Shown in pieces: positions 22,653-33,714 of a DNA stretch of 64,000 nucleotides; the stretch's first letter is position 1, and every line of letters begins with the position of its first letter. The notes below the pieces were generated by a model, which saw only the letters and a program-made list of their open reading frames with translations, did no database searches and was not told the origin of the DNA. The position numbers were made by a program, and so were the translations under genes. The stretch is from Armillaria gallica (Eukaryota > Basidiomycota > Agaricomycetes > Agaricales > Physalacriaceae), in assembly GCA_037576215.1 (NCBI GenBank), contig JBANDB010000002.1, positions 7,192,001-7,256,000 on the forward strand. The letters run 5' to 3'.

Positions 22653-24585
22653 TCAAGTGCGCAATGCACGAGTTACTTTCTTCAAAACGTCTGCGCCATG
22701 TGGAAGTAGACCACTCGCCACCATGTCTATCATCCTTTCCCACTCGTCTCGTACGACTGGATTAGTAAAGTGGTCCAGCAAGACTTTCAGTTCCATTTCG
22801 AAAATCTCAGGGTAGCTAGAATGACGAGGGTGTCAGCGAAGCCAACGATAACCGTCAAAGACCGATGACATACTCTGCAGTGAACTTTGAGAATATTTCC
22901 GTAATAATGTTTTTAGGCACGAGCTGAGAGTGTAAATTGTCAAATGAATGCTTCTTTAGACCTTCATGGCTGGCCTAGAGTATACGGGTCAGTTATTGCT
23001 GGTAGAAGACAAGAGCAGCACTCTACTTTGACTGCAAGGCGATACATTGATTTCGGAGAGCATGCATCACCGGTGTTGTACGAGCACCCACCACTGGATT
23101 TGAGGGGGATGAAAGCGACCTCCTTGGTATACATATGTACTATCAAGGCTCGGAAACTAAACGGGCGGATCCATGTCAGACATTGCACAGGTAGAGATGC
23201 AGGAGTACATACGTCCTGAAAGCCACGTCATTGACTAATGCCAGGCGTGGAAGAGACGCGGAAATCTTCTCTTGAGATTTCACTTTGTCTGCCTGGTATT
23301 CTTCGGCACACCGACCCATTGGTTCATCAACGACATCGCAGGTTGGAGATACTGCCTGCTGATCTTCAGAGATGCAGATACTATCAGACATTCCGAAGCA
23401 CTCCGAGTCCACATGAGAACGAAGGCTCTTAGCCGGTGAATATTCAGATGGCAAATCAGCGTCTACGTCGAAAATGGATGCCACAGACAATGTTTTGCCG
23501 CTAGGAGACTTGGGTGACCCGGGTTGGGCTGTATCCAGTTCCGGAATCTGAATGGGAGGGGAAAGAGCTTCTATGGGAATGCTGTCAGACAATCCGGGGA
23601 CGGCGGGGGGGGGGGGGGGGGTCCTCATCAAAGTCAGATTCGAGATCGCTATCTTCATCATAGGGATACGGGTAGATGACAGGCGGATGATCATCTCCAA
23701 CGCGAGAATCATTCATGTCTAGACAGAGGGTATATATTAGCATGTACAAAGGAATGCAACGCCTACACGAAACCTACAGCAATCTAAAAACGAGTTGCGG
23801 CCCTTCAAGATGTCTCTGCTCGCATAAATGGGACGAAGTTTGCATACAGATGTTTCCCCGTATTTACGCGAAAAAAGCATAAATTTGACGTCGACAGGAA
23901 ATTCACCATCGAGTGTCGCCCTGATGGCTTTTGACATTGACGCAGAGATGGTTCGAGGAACTTCTGAGGAAGGCCCCGAGTCTGGAAAGGACAGTGTAAC
24001 GACGAGATCAATGAAGATTTCGCTCAATGGAAGAGGAATATTGCAGCGCCCGAGCGAGATGGTGCTGTATTTCTGGAATCGGCAGTCCTCCTGAACATCC
24101 TCCAACACCGCAAGGACACATCCTTCCCTCCTGAACGACACTCGAATCGAATAGCTTCCAGGCGGAAAACCCGCCGGGCCTGGCTGAAGCGAGGCGTGCA
24201 CTGCAACGACACTGGGATCGGTAACGATGGATTCCACAGTCTTCCACCTTCCTGCCCGTTTTATCTTTTCACTGACAGAAGTAGTCGCCGGACAAAGATC
24301 GAGATTAAAACTCCACCCCATGCCGCACGCAGCGCTAGAGAGCAGCCGAAAGCCAGGTTCACCTATGATGGTGAATGTCGATTTGATTCGTAATGGATTC
24401 GTGGACCATTGCTCTTGTCCCACCAAATCCAGTCCGATACTTGGAGGAGAAGATGGGCGAGGAGAAGATGGAGGAGGTCGACCCGCCGTTGGAGTTTTTG
24501 GCGTGTTCACCGGGCATATAATCTCTTGCTTCAACGAGGGAAGCAAAACAGGAGAAGGTAGATCTCGAATGCTCCACGACATCAT
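22653..24585 (-). CDS. MATH/BTB-like domain protein with C17 tract
   Basis: Five exons fit by phase: 24585-23778, 23718-23213, 23156-23027, 22974-22874 and 22815-22653 (stop 22653-22655). The summed length is 1,708 nt, so removing one base gives exactly 569 codons. The N-terminal part (residues about 45-240) looks like a MATH-type beta sandwich (STFTIIGEPGFRLL, GSYSIRVSFRREG, IFIDLVVTLSFP). The BTB-like region starts at DGEFPVDVKFMLFSRKYG and continues after an acidic, proline-rich insert with AFRTFRALIVHMYTKEVAF and CSPKSMYRLAVK. Such proteins are usually adaptors for cullin-3 ubiquitin ligases or transcription partners. A run of 17 C (plus-strand G at 23605-23621) shifts the frame between EDSDLESDFDEDP and AVPGLSDSIP; 16 C would keep it. 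The domain assignments come from motif memory. Confidence 0.75.
23605..23621. repeat. G17/C17 homopolymer inside coding exon
   Basis: Seventeen consecutive G on the plus strand lie in exon 2 of the BTB-like gene and encode a proline run. The tract length decides whether the frame stays open. Confidence 0.9.
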
Positions 24586-24589
24586 GATA

Positions 24590-25185
24590 GTTAGAAGGTG
24601 AGGGGGGACTTGGGGATGATGTTAGCAGCCTGAAGTAACGCTGCAAGTCAGCCACGAGGCGGTAGATTTGGGGCTGCTTCGAATAAGCGCCTGTATTACA
24701 GACACCGAAGATAGGTGCACCTACACTTGAGCATAATCAGCATGTTTTAGACGGCCAAATATAATAGAACTACTTTGTAAGACGACGTTCCTACCCAAAT
24801 TCAAGTTATCCTTGAGTTCATCGTGTAGGGTGGCTCGGTAACGGGGAAGGAATAAAGAGTTGTTCGTTTGGTCCAGATTGTTCAAGCTTGACAGTACTTC
24901 AGCAGCTGTAGAAAGAAATAAGCATCCCATAGAGCTGTGGCATTCTAAGTCCTTATTCGCGCGATGTTGATCTTGGCTACGGAAGAATGGGAGTCGACTC
25001 GGCCGATACAGAGATGGGCAAATGCTGGCATTCGGCCGGCGGTAACCTCGGCAAGTTGCTTCTTGACGTAACTTTGCTTTGTCATTCGATGGATAGCCGC
25101 TTGGTGGTCCGTGCGTCGTTGTTGTTTTCCTTCTTTCACCCATATTCGCCGATAACGAGAACGACGACTGTATATATGCAAGCTC
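24590..25185. other. Divergent intergenic region between the BTB-like and PHD+SET genes
   Basis: The two genes point away from each other, so both promoters should lie here. No motif stands out. The right part (from about 25080) belongs to the inverted-repeat arm shared with 19450. Confidence 0.4.
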
Positions 25186-27670
25186 AGCGTGATGGACGAC
25201 CATGACCACTCAAGGAGCTCGTCAAGCTCGGGCAGCAGCAGGCAGGGCAACGGCGCCACAATTACATCCCATTACCCTTTACCCTGTGCTTCCTCTTCTT
25301 CTCCCCGTGCTTCTACATCGACGGCGACCAAGCCAATATTCTCTCCAGACGACCCAACACTCAGGTGCATATGTGAACTGCCGCATGATGACGGATTCGG
25401 GTTCAGCATTGGCTGCGAGGATTGCTTAAGGTGGGCAGCACCCGCATTTTCCATCCGGCTTGCGCTCACAAGCCCTTATTTTACCTTTTTCTGCAAACTC
25501 TATCGTTTACGAACACGTTTGTCTTGCTTAGGTGGTGCCACGCGGCATGTTTTGGCATTTACGCTGGAGTCAACGAGCCCGACGAGTGGCGCTGCTGGGT
25601 ATGCAAGGGAGAAGGTGGGAGCAGGCGACGCGGCGACGAGGTAGACGATGAAGAAGAGCGGCAGACCTACGTTCGTATCGAGCAAGACATCCTCCGCCTG
25701 CATTCCCCCAACCATTCGCCTACGCCACATTCCAGTTCCCCAGCGGTACCGGACCCTCACCTTACATATCTCTTGCATTTGCCTTCTCCACCTGATTCTG
25801 TCCTTCCACCGACGTATACGTTGCATACCGCCCAGCGCGTCGGTTCAGGGACCTTCCTTATTCCTTATCTGTCAGTGGTCACAAGTGCCCGGTCGTACGT
25901 TGAGGACCCTCTAAATGGGTACGCATACGCTCGGGTCCCGAGGGTATTTGTCCATCTCATTCCTTCACATGATGAGTCCGACGATTGTGGAGTGGCTCTG
26001 GATGCTCGGCTTGCGGGAAATGCCGCCAGGTGGATTCGCTCAGGGTGTTACCCTAATGCCGAAATACACGCAAACGAGGACGGTGGATGGGGCGTGTATG
26101 CGATACGAGAGCTGAGTGCAGGAGATGAGATAGTGGTAGGATGGGAATGGGACGACGCCCATCCCATACATGGTGGTGAGGAAGGGAGGCTCGAAGCCGT
26201 CGACGCCTTGGAGGGAGCATTCATGACATGTGCATGCGACGGCAGGACGGGCTGTGCACTCGAGGCGATGCGGAGAGGCGATTGGAAGGCTGGCAATCTG
26301 GGTCCGCTGGTCGGGAAGCAGAGAGGATTCAAGACCAGGGCCAGGGAGCGGGGTGGCGTCGAGATTGTACCAGGAAAGGGGAAGCAGAAGCAGAAGGAAG
26401 TGAACAAGGAGGTCTTACCGGCGAAGAACACGGCGGAACAAGCAGGCGTAGTACCACCGAAGATGAGGAAAGGTCACGCAAGAATGCCAACCTCGACATC
26501 GCCATTAAGCCCAACGGACGCATTCGCAAAACTGTCATTAACGTCTCCGATTGTGAGGACGGAGGATTCAACAATATCACCGTTGACTCGCGATGTATTG
26601 ACTTCGCCAGTACCGCCGGCACTCTCAAGGCGAAGGCAAAAATCACCTTGTTCAACGTCAGACGCAATGAGCAGAGAGTCGTTCGATACCATGACTGTTG
26701 ATTCACCATCGATGGCAGCCAGCTCACCGGATGTACCCATGTCTGACGCACCTCTGCGGCCTCCTTTGCCTAGACGAAAACCAAAGAAGTCGTCAACGCC
26801 ACCTATCAAGGAGATTCCGCCGCCGCCAAGAGTCGACAATGACCGCTCTACCGTTGTAGACGTTCCCCGACGACCTTCACTGCCCAAACGAAGACCACGA
26901 GCGAAAGAATCACCCGATTCCACACCGGACACCCCGCCTCTGGAAACTCCCGATGGGATGCTAGTTGATTTGCCACTGCCAACGCCTAATATCCCGGTAG
27001 TTGCACCGTCTGTCATGAGTCCCGGAAAGAAGAGGAAGGAACCAGATACAGAGCCACCGACGCGTTTTAAATCGCCGTCACCAGTGATGAGGACCCCCTC
27101 ACCTGATATCCCCGGCCTGTTCCTTGTATCGCCCAAAACGCCGCCATCATACAACCCTCCTGCTTCCTTCCCGTCCCCAGCTTCTCCCACCATCAGGTCT
27201 CAATTATTCTCGCATTCACATTCACATTCCCATTCTCCTCCATCCCCGCCGTCGCCTCCGCGCATATCGAAATCACTCCCGGAAAGAAATCTAAACTCGC
27301 CACAAAAGCGGCGTAAGATGACGTTGGATGATTGGAAGAAGGAGCGGGAGAAGACGAAGGTAGGGGTGGTCAAGCGCGAGGAGGAGGAGCCGTCGTTGAG
27401 GATGACGTCTATACCGATACCGATACCCGTTCCGAGGGCACCAAGAGCGATGACCATCCCAGGCGCGCCGCGGGCTCCGAGAGCGATGATGGGCGGGTGG
27501 GGGTGCTAGGATTTTATTGTTAGCTTTCGTATTCGGATAATTTATGTGCTATTTCTTTGTTGTACGTTTGTAAAAGCTTATTTAGAGAATTGATTGACTC
27601 CGAACGCTTGGGATAACCCTCAGTTTTGTTTTATGCTTGTATCTAGAGAATTGATAACTGCGAAGTGGAT
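25080..27670. repeat. Inverted-repeat arm (partner 17006-19450)
   Basis: The arm covers the whole PHD+SET gene with 5' and 3' flanks. Its boundary on the right is near 'gaagtggatattcatgctt', matched by 'aaatatccacttc' at 17006-17020. The spacer between the arms is about 5.6 kb and holds gene Z, a cassette fragment and the BTB-like gene. Confidence 0.75.
25192..27509 (+). CDS. PHD finger + SET domain protein (Set3-type)
   Basis: Exon 1 (25192-25430) and exon 2 (25532-27509) join at CLR/WCH, giving the PHD finger CICELPHDDGFGFSIGCEDC + WCHAACFGIYAG + CWVC. A SET region follows, with PRVFVHLIP, GNAARWIRSGCYPNAEI and a GWGVYAIRELSAGDEIVVGW core. The C-terminal half is a long disordered serine/proline-rich tail with basic patches (PRRKPKKSS, GKKRKEP), consistent with a nuclear protein. 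Members of the Set3/MLL5 group read H3K4 methylation and recruit histone deacetylases rather than acting as strong methyltransferases. About 770 residues in all. A further intron near 25840-25900 is possible. The duplicated 3' flank extends to about 27670. This is the only copy in the window with all frames open. Confidence 0.85.
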
Positions 27671-28190
27671 ATTCATGCTTCAAGGGTCGGGGTTGATGCA
27701 TTGATGGAAGATAGGGACAAACAAAAAGCTCGATTCCTCGACGAGTGGGGCGATTCGGACCCCGTATTTGAGGCCCTCGCATTCAAAGAGGTCGAGTGCC
27801 ACGAGTATCCCATCGATGATCGCGAGCTGAAGCCCTACTTCATGCTCGGCATCAATTCTACCGTTTCTACCATGGCGACATGGGCGTCGTTACCTTCCTC
27901 CACAGGTTCATGCTGTATCTCGACGATCTCTATCCCCGTAATGCCAATTTACAGAAGGGCGTTACGGTTATGTAACATTGAACAGCCAAAAAAAAAAAAG
28001 ATGGTGGAGAAATCCATATGTGCGGCGAAACCGAATACAGCGTGAGGAAAAGACATCCTACACGGAGTTTATTAGATACAGCTTTCAGAATACCTACTCG
28101 CTCGTAGCATGCTCGTCGTCGAGGGGAGCCTCATTGTTGGTCTTGAAGCTGCCTGAATTAGCAACGAAAGCGGTTGATTTATTGGTGTAG
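27665..28190 (+). other. Two unrecognised overlapping frames
   Basis: An open frame (27665-28045) encodes KEVECHEYPIDDRELKPYFM and ends near an A-rich stretch (A11 at 27989). A second frame (27978-28190) overlaps it. I recognise neither, and no splice structure was convincing. This may be a gene remnant. Confidence 0.2.
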
Positions 28191-28199
28191 GCCAAACCG

Positions 28200-28735
28200 G
28201 ACCTAACTAGGACCTAACCATGCGCAAACAAGTCCTAGACTAATTTGGACGTCGGAGCTTTAATTAATTAATTCTCTGAGCCAACTCTGAGCGAGCTTCG
28301 AGGCGGTCTTTGCAGTCGCACTTGCGAGACCTTTGGTTCTTGTATTTGGTGTAAGTATCTTTGTATACATATCATGCACCTTCAAATGTTAAGAGACTTT
28401 ATTTCATCCGTGGGATGGTTTGTGTCGGAAATTATCGGTTTTTGTCAAGTTGTCTCTGATTTTGCTCTGACTGAAGAGCTCATTGTGGGTGCAGCTGCCT
28501 ATATTTCGGGTTTGTCTTGGGTGTACCATAGGATGGTAAGCTGAGCTGAATCTTATGATTTACTTGCAATGGGAATCTCTGTCCTCCTTGTTTGGTAAAA
28601 AGCAAATGTCACTCTGGCAGTGGCCATCTCTCTCATATCACAGTGTGTAAAAGTGTGTAAAATCACATAATTTATACAGATATACTGCACAAGATATTAT
28701 TTTCTAATACTCATGTGTAATAAGCGTAACAAATG
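28200..28735. other. No recognisable gene
   Basis: AT-richer sequence without open frames of note, repeats or known motifs. Confidence 0.4.
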
Positions 28736-28739
28736 AAAG

Positions 28740-29410
28740 CCATATACTGGTCTGTTACACTTGAAAATGTCGCAATAAAAGAATCAAAAGGCGGGAGCCT
28801 GGGGCTGCCTGGCCCAACAAAGTCAAAAACATAACCCGGTTCATGACCTCCGCTCCACGAGGACATTCGCCATGCCCGACCTCTGCCATTTCCCTTTGCC
28901 ATTATGGAGATACAAGAGGGTCTGCAATGTGGTCGACCATATCAAGTATTTCGGGGTATATAATAAGCAGGATCGTTACCAGAACCAGGCTGTAAAGCTA
29001 ACGAAAACATGTGAGGACCAACTGCATATGAACGCGCAGCCTGGTAGGAAAATCAGAAGAAATAAAACGAGCTCGTACATGTAAGCGCTCACCTTCACAG
29101 CGAAGGGGTGCAACTTGGGCGAACGCGGCGGCATCTATGACCCAAAGCGCTCTGTCCCCTGTACCTCCGTTTTATGAATTCGCCCTCCATATGAAACTGA
29201 CGATGACAGTCCGCTGTACTGTGGATTCTTCTGCTGGCGCGTCGATGTCATTGACAGCTGATGCCGTTCGTGGTGATGATCCCGGTGGGAAAGACACTAC
29301 CGAGGGGTCTCGTGAAGGATGGACTGATGAATACGGCGCCTCATATGCTAGTTGAAAGGTTTCGCACTCAAAATCTGGCCATGTCGGTTCTGATAGATAT
29401 TAGTCAATAA
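28740..29410 (-). pseudogene. BTB-like cassette fragment (S5 and S6, inverted)
   Basis: Minus-strand S5 (29410-29130) and S6 (29100-28740) match copies at 1760-2520, 21750-22350 and 37820-38590. S6 keeps a 63-codon frame with GHEPGYVFDFVGP and DSFIATFSSVTDQ, shared with other copies, which hints that it was coding. It lies directly downstream of the C2/NACHT exon fragment on the same strand. Confidence 0.5.
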
Positions 29411-29451
29411 TTATGCACGCAGTCGGCGCCGGTGCAAGGCACATTTCGCAC

Positions 29452-29830
29452 TCATATATAGCTAGCACCTTTCAACACCTTCTCCAGGGTTTCATCACCC
29501 TCTAGAAACTTGGAATTTTCTGAAGGTTTCCTAGTGCTCAGTACGAGTTCGTCTATGAGTGCCCTGCGGTTGCTTGAGCCATATATCTTGAGGACTGCAA
29601 TCTCGGAAGTTCCATTGTATAGCTGTATATCGGCACCTATAGGAAAATGAATATTTATTTGAGCAAAGAAATAAACACACGCACTCGTGCTGCTCCCTTC
29701 AAACAATTCTCCGAGTGTCTTCTCGGCGCTGCCAAGGACTTCTCGACGCAGCCTCCGACGGCTATAAAGTTTGCATGAAACCATGGTTTGCGGGTCGAGG
29801 TCACCTCTGCAGTCATGAGACATTTACGAA
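29452..29830 (-). pseudogene. C2/NACHT N-terminal exons 3 and 4 (second gene copy)
   Basis: Minus-strand exons equivalent to 5005-5138 and 5187-5386 of the NACHT gene. Encoded pieces are DLDPQTMVSCKLYSRRRLRR, GSAEKTLGELFEGSST, then after a GTGCGTGTG...CCTATAG intron GADIQLYNGTSEIAVLKIYG. Homology stops near 29455, so the NACHT core is missing. The matching upstream exon lies 5.5 kb away at 35357-35555 on the same strand. Confidence 0.65.
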
Positions 29831-29954
29831 GATGAACTGGGCACGGTGTATGCGAATGCAATACAACCACCGGTCCGGTCCAAAATACACGCTTGTATAC
29901 TTACAGTTTCCAAGAGATCACCAAAAACGAAAGCATAGTCAGTTAGCGTCATAA

Positions 29955-32355
29955 TCAAGCGTTACCCTCCGCCACTTTCGAGAGTATGAACGGACCCGCC
30001 CAAGCCGGCATGCCAGGGTCTTCGTGTGTTATCCTCCAGTCCCCAACGAAATTCTTCCCATCGACAATATATCCAAAGAAGAACAAGTTGCCCAAGCGGC
30101 GGTCGCGCTGTGAAAGAAACACGCAGCATGAGAGTCCAAAAATGCAAAACAGAAGAACAAATCACTCACTGCAATCCTAAGAATGCCAATCATCCCATCC
30201 CACCGCCTAACTCGGCCATAATACGTGTAATGATTCCACGCCTGTCCATGCCTACCATCAGTCCTTCCCGTAATAATCACATCCTGCACACCGGTACAGG
30301 GCGGAAGAGGGACACTATCCAAAGGCGCGTCCCCATCGTTTGCTACCGCATCAGCACCCGCGTCCCGTCGTTTCCTCTCCTGCTTCTCCCGCATCGCACA
30401 ACCGACGCATGTCTCTCGATCGTGGAACCGCCCTTTTATCTTTGTCTTCGACTCGTTTCCATTCCAATTCTCGTACACGTATTCTTGCCCCCGAGCCGTC
30501 ACCCGTACACCGTGTCCGTCGATAGTTTCTTTAAAGTCAACGTCTCTGGGGAAATAGGCGTTGCGCATGCCTTGATCAAACTCGTCAAGGAGATGTTGTC
30601 GGTCGATCTCGGGTAAGGGCATATCATCGTCCTCCAATTCACCCTCACTAGCCATTTCCACATCACGCAGGCTATCCACGTCGTCCTCGTCCATGTCTTC
30701 CTCCTCCTCCTCCTCGTCGGCATCCTCATAACACGAAGGTACAGGTCCCTTTGCACCAGTAGGAATGATATCACCGCCCGCGTAAGATACATGCTCCCGT
30801 AAACGCATATACACAGGCGCGCTTGTGAGCCCCAGGTAATCCTCGTTAAACCCCTGGGGTAACAGTACCGGGTTGTCGTTTTGAGTGGGATTTTGTTGGT
30901 CGTCACTTTGATTTGGGATCAAGAGCTGCAGGAGCTGATGTTCGCCAGGCATCTGGCGCGGCGAACTCATTGAGAATGGTCTAGGACAACTGGGGAAATA
31001 ACCTACAGCCATACGACCGGCCCACAAACCAGTCAGCGATCCCAAGAGGTACATCTCGGCCTGGCGAAATCTGAGCTCGCGTACCTCATGGGCCGCAGTC
31101 TTGACTCTCATTCCTTTACCCAGCTGTGCCCGCCGCCAGATCTCATCATCGTCCCCCAGATCATCAGCCCATGCATTAGTGCAGAGCCGAAGTCTGTACC
31201 ACTCTGAATCGTAGGCTCTGCTTATGTCTGACACTTCGTCCGAGGAATCTGGAGCCACTGCCGGAAGCTTGGTGCCCCCATGCTTGCCGTCAGGGCCGCC
31301 GAGACGATGCAGGTTCATCTCATCGATGTCCTCCTGCGTCGGGCCAACGTGTCCGCCTAGGCCTCTGGCTATGGCTTCTGACCTACTCCTAGGAAGGCTA
31401 TAATTCATACCATATGGATACAGCTCCGTGCGTGAGAAGAAGAGGAGCTTGGCAGCGGTAGTGACAAGGGGACACGTTAGGGAGATACGCCGTGAGAAAT
31501 GGACCTGTGACCAGACACGAGAAGGGGACCGGTACACTGGATAAGGGCCGTGGGGTGTGGGCACCGAGAGGAAATGGGCGGAGCGGGTACGAAAGGGAAT
31601 TCGCGACGATAAATTAGAGAAACTGTAGGCATTGGACTGGAGGGGCAAGACAAAGTGGTTCGGCGGTGCAAAGGCAGATGCGTACCGAAAAGGGACCGTA
31701 ACGAAAGGTAGAATCAAGTGAATGATACGTTCGGACGTCTCTTCCGTTTCGGCAAGCAAGCGCACTACGGATAAGCTCAAACATGAGGTCATCACAAACA
31801 GAACGACGGCGTACCCTTTGTAGAAAGTTTCCAGAGGATCCACAATGCCAGTGCATTCACACAGTTGTCGAGCGGCCAACCGCCGGTCTCGCTTGCTCCG
31901 TCATACAAGCGCAGGGTCACAAAGTCGTGGATCCACTCGTACGCACCAACCGCGGTCAGCTGCCGCATATTGTAGCCGTCGTCGTCGAGGCACATAAAGT
32001 ATACTGCCCAGAGCACGTCGGAGACATCGACGTCGTATGTGTTCCTCAGCTCGCGCTCACCGTCCAGCCCCCGTCGCTCGAGGATGAACCGGAGCGTTTT
32101 GCGATACCAGCACAGCTGGTGCTTCAGGTCCTGCGATGTCAGCTCGAATGCACGGCGGCTGACAGCACCGTAGCTGAACTTGAAGGCAAAAATTTGGCGG
32201 AAAACGACATTGGACTCATGGAGGTAGAGTCCAATGTTGCGGCAAGTGAGAATGAAGGGTAACAGCGAGCTGGGAAGGCCGTCTCTTGTCGGACAGGCGA
32301 CGTAGAATGCGATGAGGTCGATTGTCTCTACGGGCAGGGAGAGGAGCGAGGGCAT
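29955..32355 (-). CDS. F-box-like protein of a large Agaricomycete family
   Basis: Exon 1 is 32355-31815, joined across a 50-bp GTACGC...CCGTAG intron to 31764-30170, then across a GTGAGT...TTCACAG intron (30169-30108) to 30107-29955, stop TGA 29955-29957. A further intron (about 31008-30952, GTAGGT...GCCAG) is likely. The N-terminus LLSLPVETIDLIAFYVACPT with LPFILTCRNIGLYL is an F-box-like helix set. Later motifs are WPLDNCVNALALWILW, TAAKLLFFSRTELYPYG, HVGPTQEDIDE, APVYMRLREH, an acidic patch (DEEEEEEDMDEDD), CVGCAMREKQ and a conserved end LGNLFFFGYIVDGKNFVGDW. I recall this layout from fungal F-box proteins that would act in SCF-type ubiquitin ligases. All joins keep frame, so the gene looks intact at roughly 700 residues. 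Confidence 0.8.
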
Positions 32356-32865
32356 GGCAGAGAATGGACAAGGTCGAACAGCGCGTCAGATTCATTGCGA
32401 GTGTAGTTTATATAAACTGTGAGAAACCAATCTCCGATATCCAGGAAACAGTGAGTCCGGATATAGCCGTGTTTATTCCCGATCGTTTTCCTCTTTTCCT
32501 TCTTTTCCCGTCCTTATCCAGCCCTTTTCTTTTCAACTTTCTGATAAAATCGCGTCACTCCCGGTTTCTCCCTCACGTTATCTGGCAAATTACCTTCCTA
32601 TACACACTGCTTTTCGTACTTTCGCATACATCCATGCGCCGAAGCACCCCGAAAAAGGGTAGTTTTCCTTGTTCTTGATCGCCGCCTTGAGATCTGTCAC
32701 CCTACGTAAGTAAGTATCACCGCGACTCTGCGTTTGCCCAGACTTGCAAACTCGCACGGCCTTCAATCCATCAGCTCTCAGGCTTTTCCCCTTTGTGATG
32801 TGACACCCAAATCTCTCCCACCTGATCTATACTCAGCGGCGCTCGTCTTCTATCCTTCGGCCATG

Positions 32866-32997
32866 GCCATGTCCGACTCTTTTCAGGACTTCGACATATC
32901 GTCCCTGCGCAAAGGTGAGAACACTAGCTATTTATTGCTGACAACGACAAGCGCTTGGCAGGGAGGCGATGACGTTCTTAAAACACCTGTAACGTAG
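32866..32997 (+). CDS. Short unrecognised frame, divergent from the F-box-like gene
   Basis: ATG codons at 32863 and 32869 open a frame of about 44 codons (MSDSFQDFDISSLRKGENTS) ending in TAG at 32995-32997. A GTGAGA...TTGGCAG intron inside would end the frame sooner. No family is recognised and it may be chance. Confidence 0.2.
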   Translation, partial: AMSDSFQDFDISSLRKGENTSYLLLTTTSAWQGGDDVLKTPVT

Positions 32998-32999
32998 AA

Positions 33000-33180
33000 C
33001 TGGGAGCTTGCCTGAATGAATCGATGAAATGTAAAATGTAACAATGAATTGATCCCTCAATGCCGTCGGCGTTGTTCAACAGTGTCCAATACTCAACTAT
33101 AATTACTGTGAAAAATTAAAACCCAATAAATGAGCTTCAAAATCAAAAAGACTATGATAAAGATGGTCGATCTGCTCTCT
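33000..33180. other. Intergenic, no gene seen
   Basis: Short A/T-rich sequence only. Confidence 0.4.
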
Positions 33181-33182
33181 GA

Positions 33183-33260
33183 CTGGGAGTCGAACCCAGC
33201 TTTTGCGCGTCCCAATGACAGGCGCGTGTACTACTGTCCGTGAGCCCCTAATCGGCCAAC
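33183..33260 (-). other. tRNA-like sequence (degenerate tRNA or SINE head)
   Basis: On the minus strand a perfect T-arm (33199-33183, CTGGG-TTCGACT-CCCAG) gives a canonical B box, and an A-box-like GGACAGTAGTACACGC lies upstream. An anticodon-like segment GCCTGTCAT resembles tRNA-Asp, but the anticodon stem has extra bases and the acceptor ends do not pair. I treat it as a tRNA relic rather than a working gene. Confidence 0.45.
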
Positions 33261-33395
33261 CCCCCGAACTCGGCCACCAATGAATTTATCGATTGCCAGC
33301 TATCTTTTGTCCAATTTTTTACATGGGAAGTTTAGTTCTAGATGAAATCTAGTGAATATCCGAAGCAGAAGTCCATAGTGTGGAATTACACAATA

Positions 33396-33710
33396 GTGGG
33401 AGTCAGAGTTAGCGATTATGGACGATTATGAAGTCGATTATGGCAGCGATTATGAGTCCGATTACAAGACATAATCGCCCTCATAATCGCCTTAGCTCTG
33501 ACCGTCTGCTCTGCTTCGTCGGATTATGTCAAATTATGTAAGAGTCAATTGGGGCGAGGATCATAATCGCCGTTCATAATCGTCGCCATAATCGTATAAG
33601 CGCCTCTGGAGTCGCTTATACGATTATGGTCGATTACGATTATTCCCACGATTACGGTCCTCATAATCGTTCCCATAATCGTTTTCATAATCGTCTACTC
33701 TGACTCCCAC
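33396..33710. mobile_element. 315-bp MITE with CGATTATG octamer arrays
   Basis: The ends are inverted repeats starting GTGGGAGTCAGAGT and continuing with loosely matched octamers. TA lies directly outside each end (33394-33395 and 33711-33712), the target used by Tc1/mariner-type elements. Internally CGATTATG occurs repeatedly in both orientations around a central palindrome (CGTATAAGCG...CGCTTATACG, about 33592-33622). No transposase is encoded. Confidence 0.8.
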
Positions 33711-33714
33711 TAAT

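Noticed and set aside
26474..27193. 239-codon frame antisense to the PHD+SET gene
   Set aside because: It is the reverse shadow of the serine/proline-rich tail and is repeated as such in the inverted copy (17512-18072). It has no domain and no splice support.
30026..30616. 196-codon plus-strand frame
   Set aside because: Antisense shadow of the 3' part of the F-box-like gene, whose own frame and introns fit better.
33183..33260. Functional tRNA-Asp gene
   Set aside because: The T-arm is perfect but anticodon and acceptor stems do not pair.
33396..33710. CRISPR-like array of short repeats
   Set aside because: The genome is eukaryotic; the octamers are in both orientations with irregular spacing and lie inside TA-flanked inverted ends.
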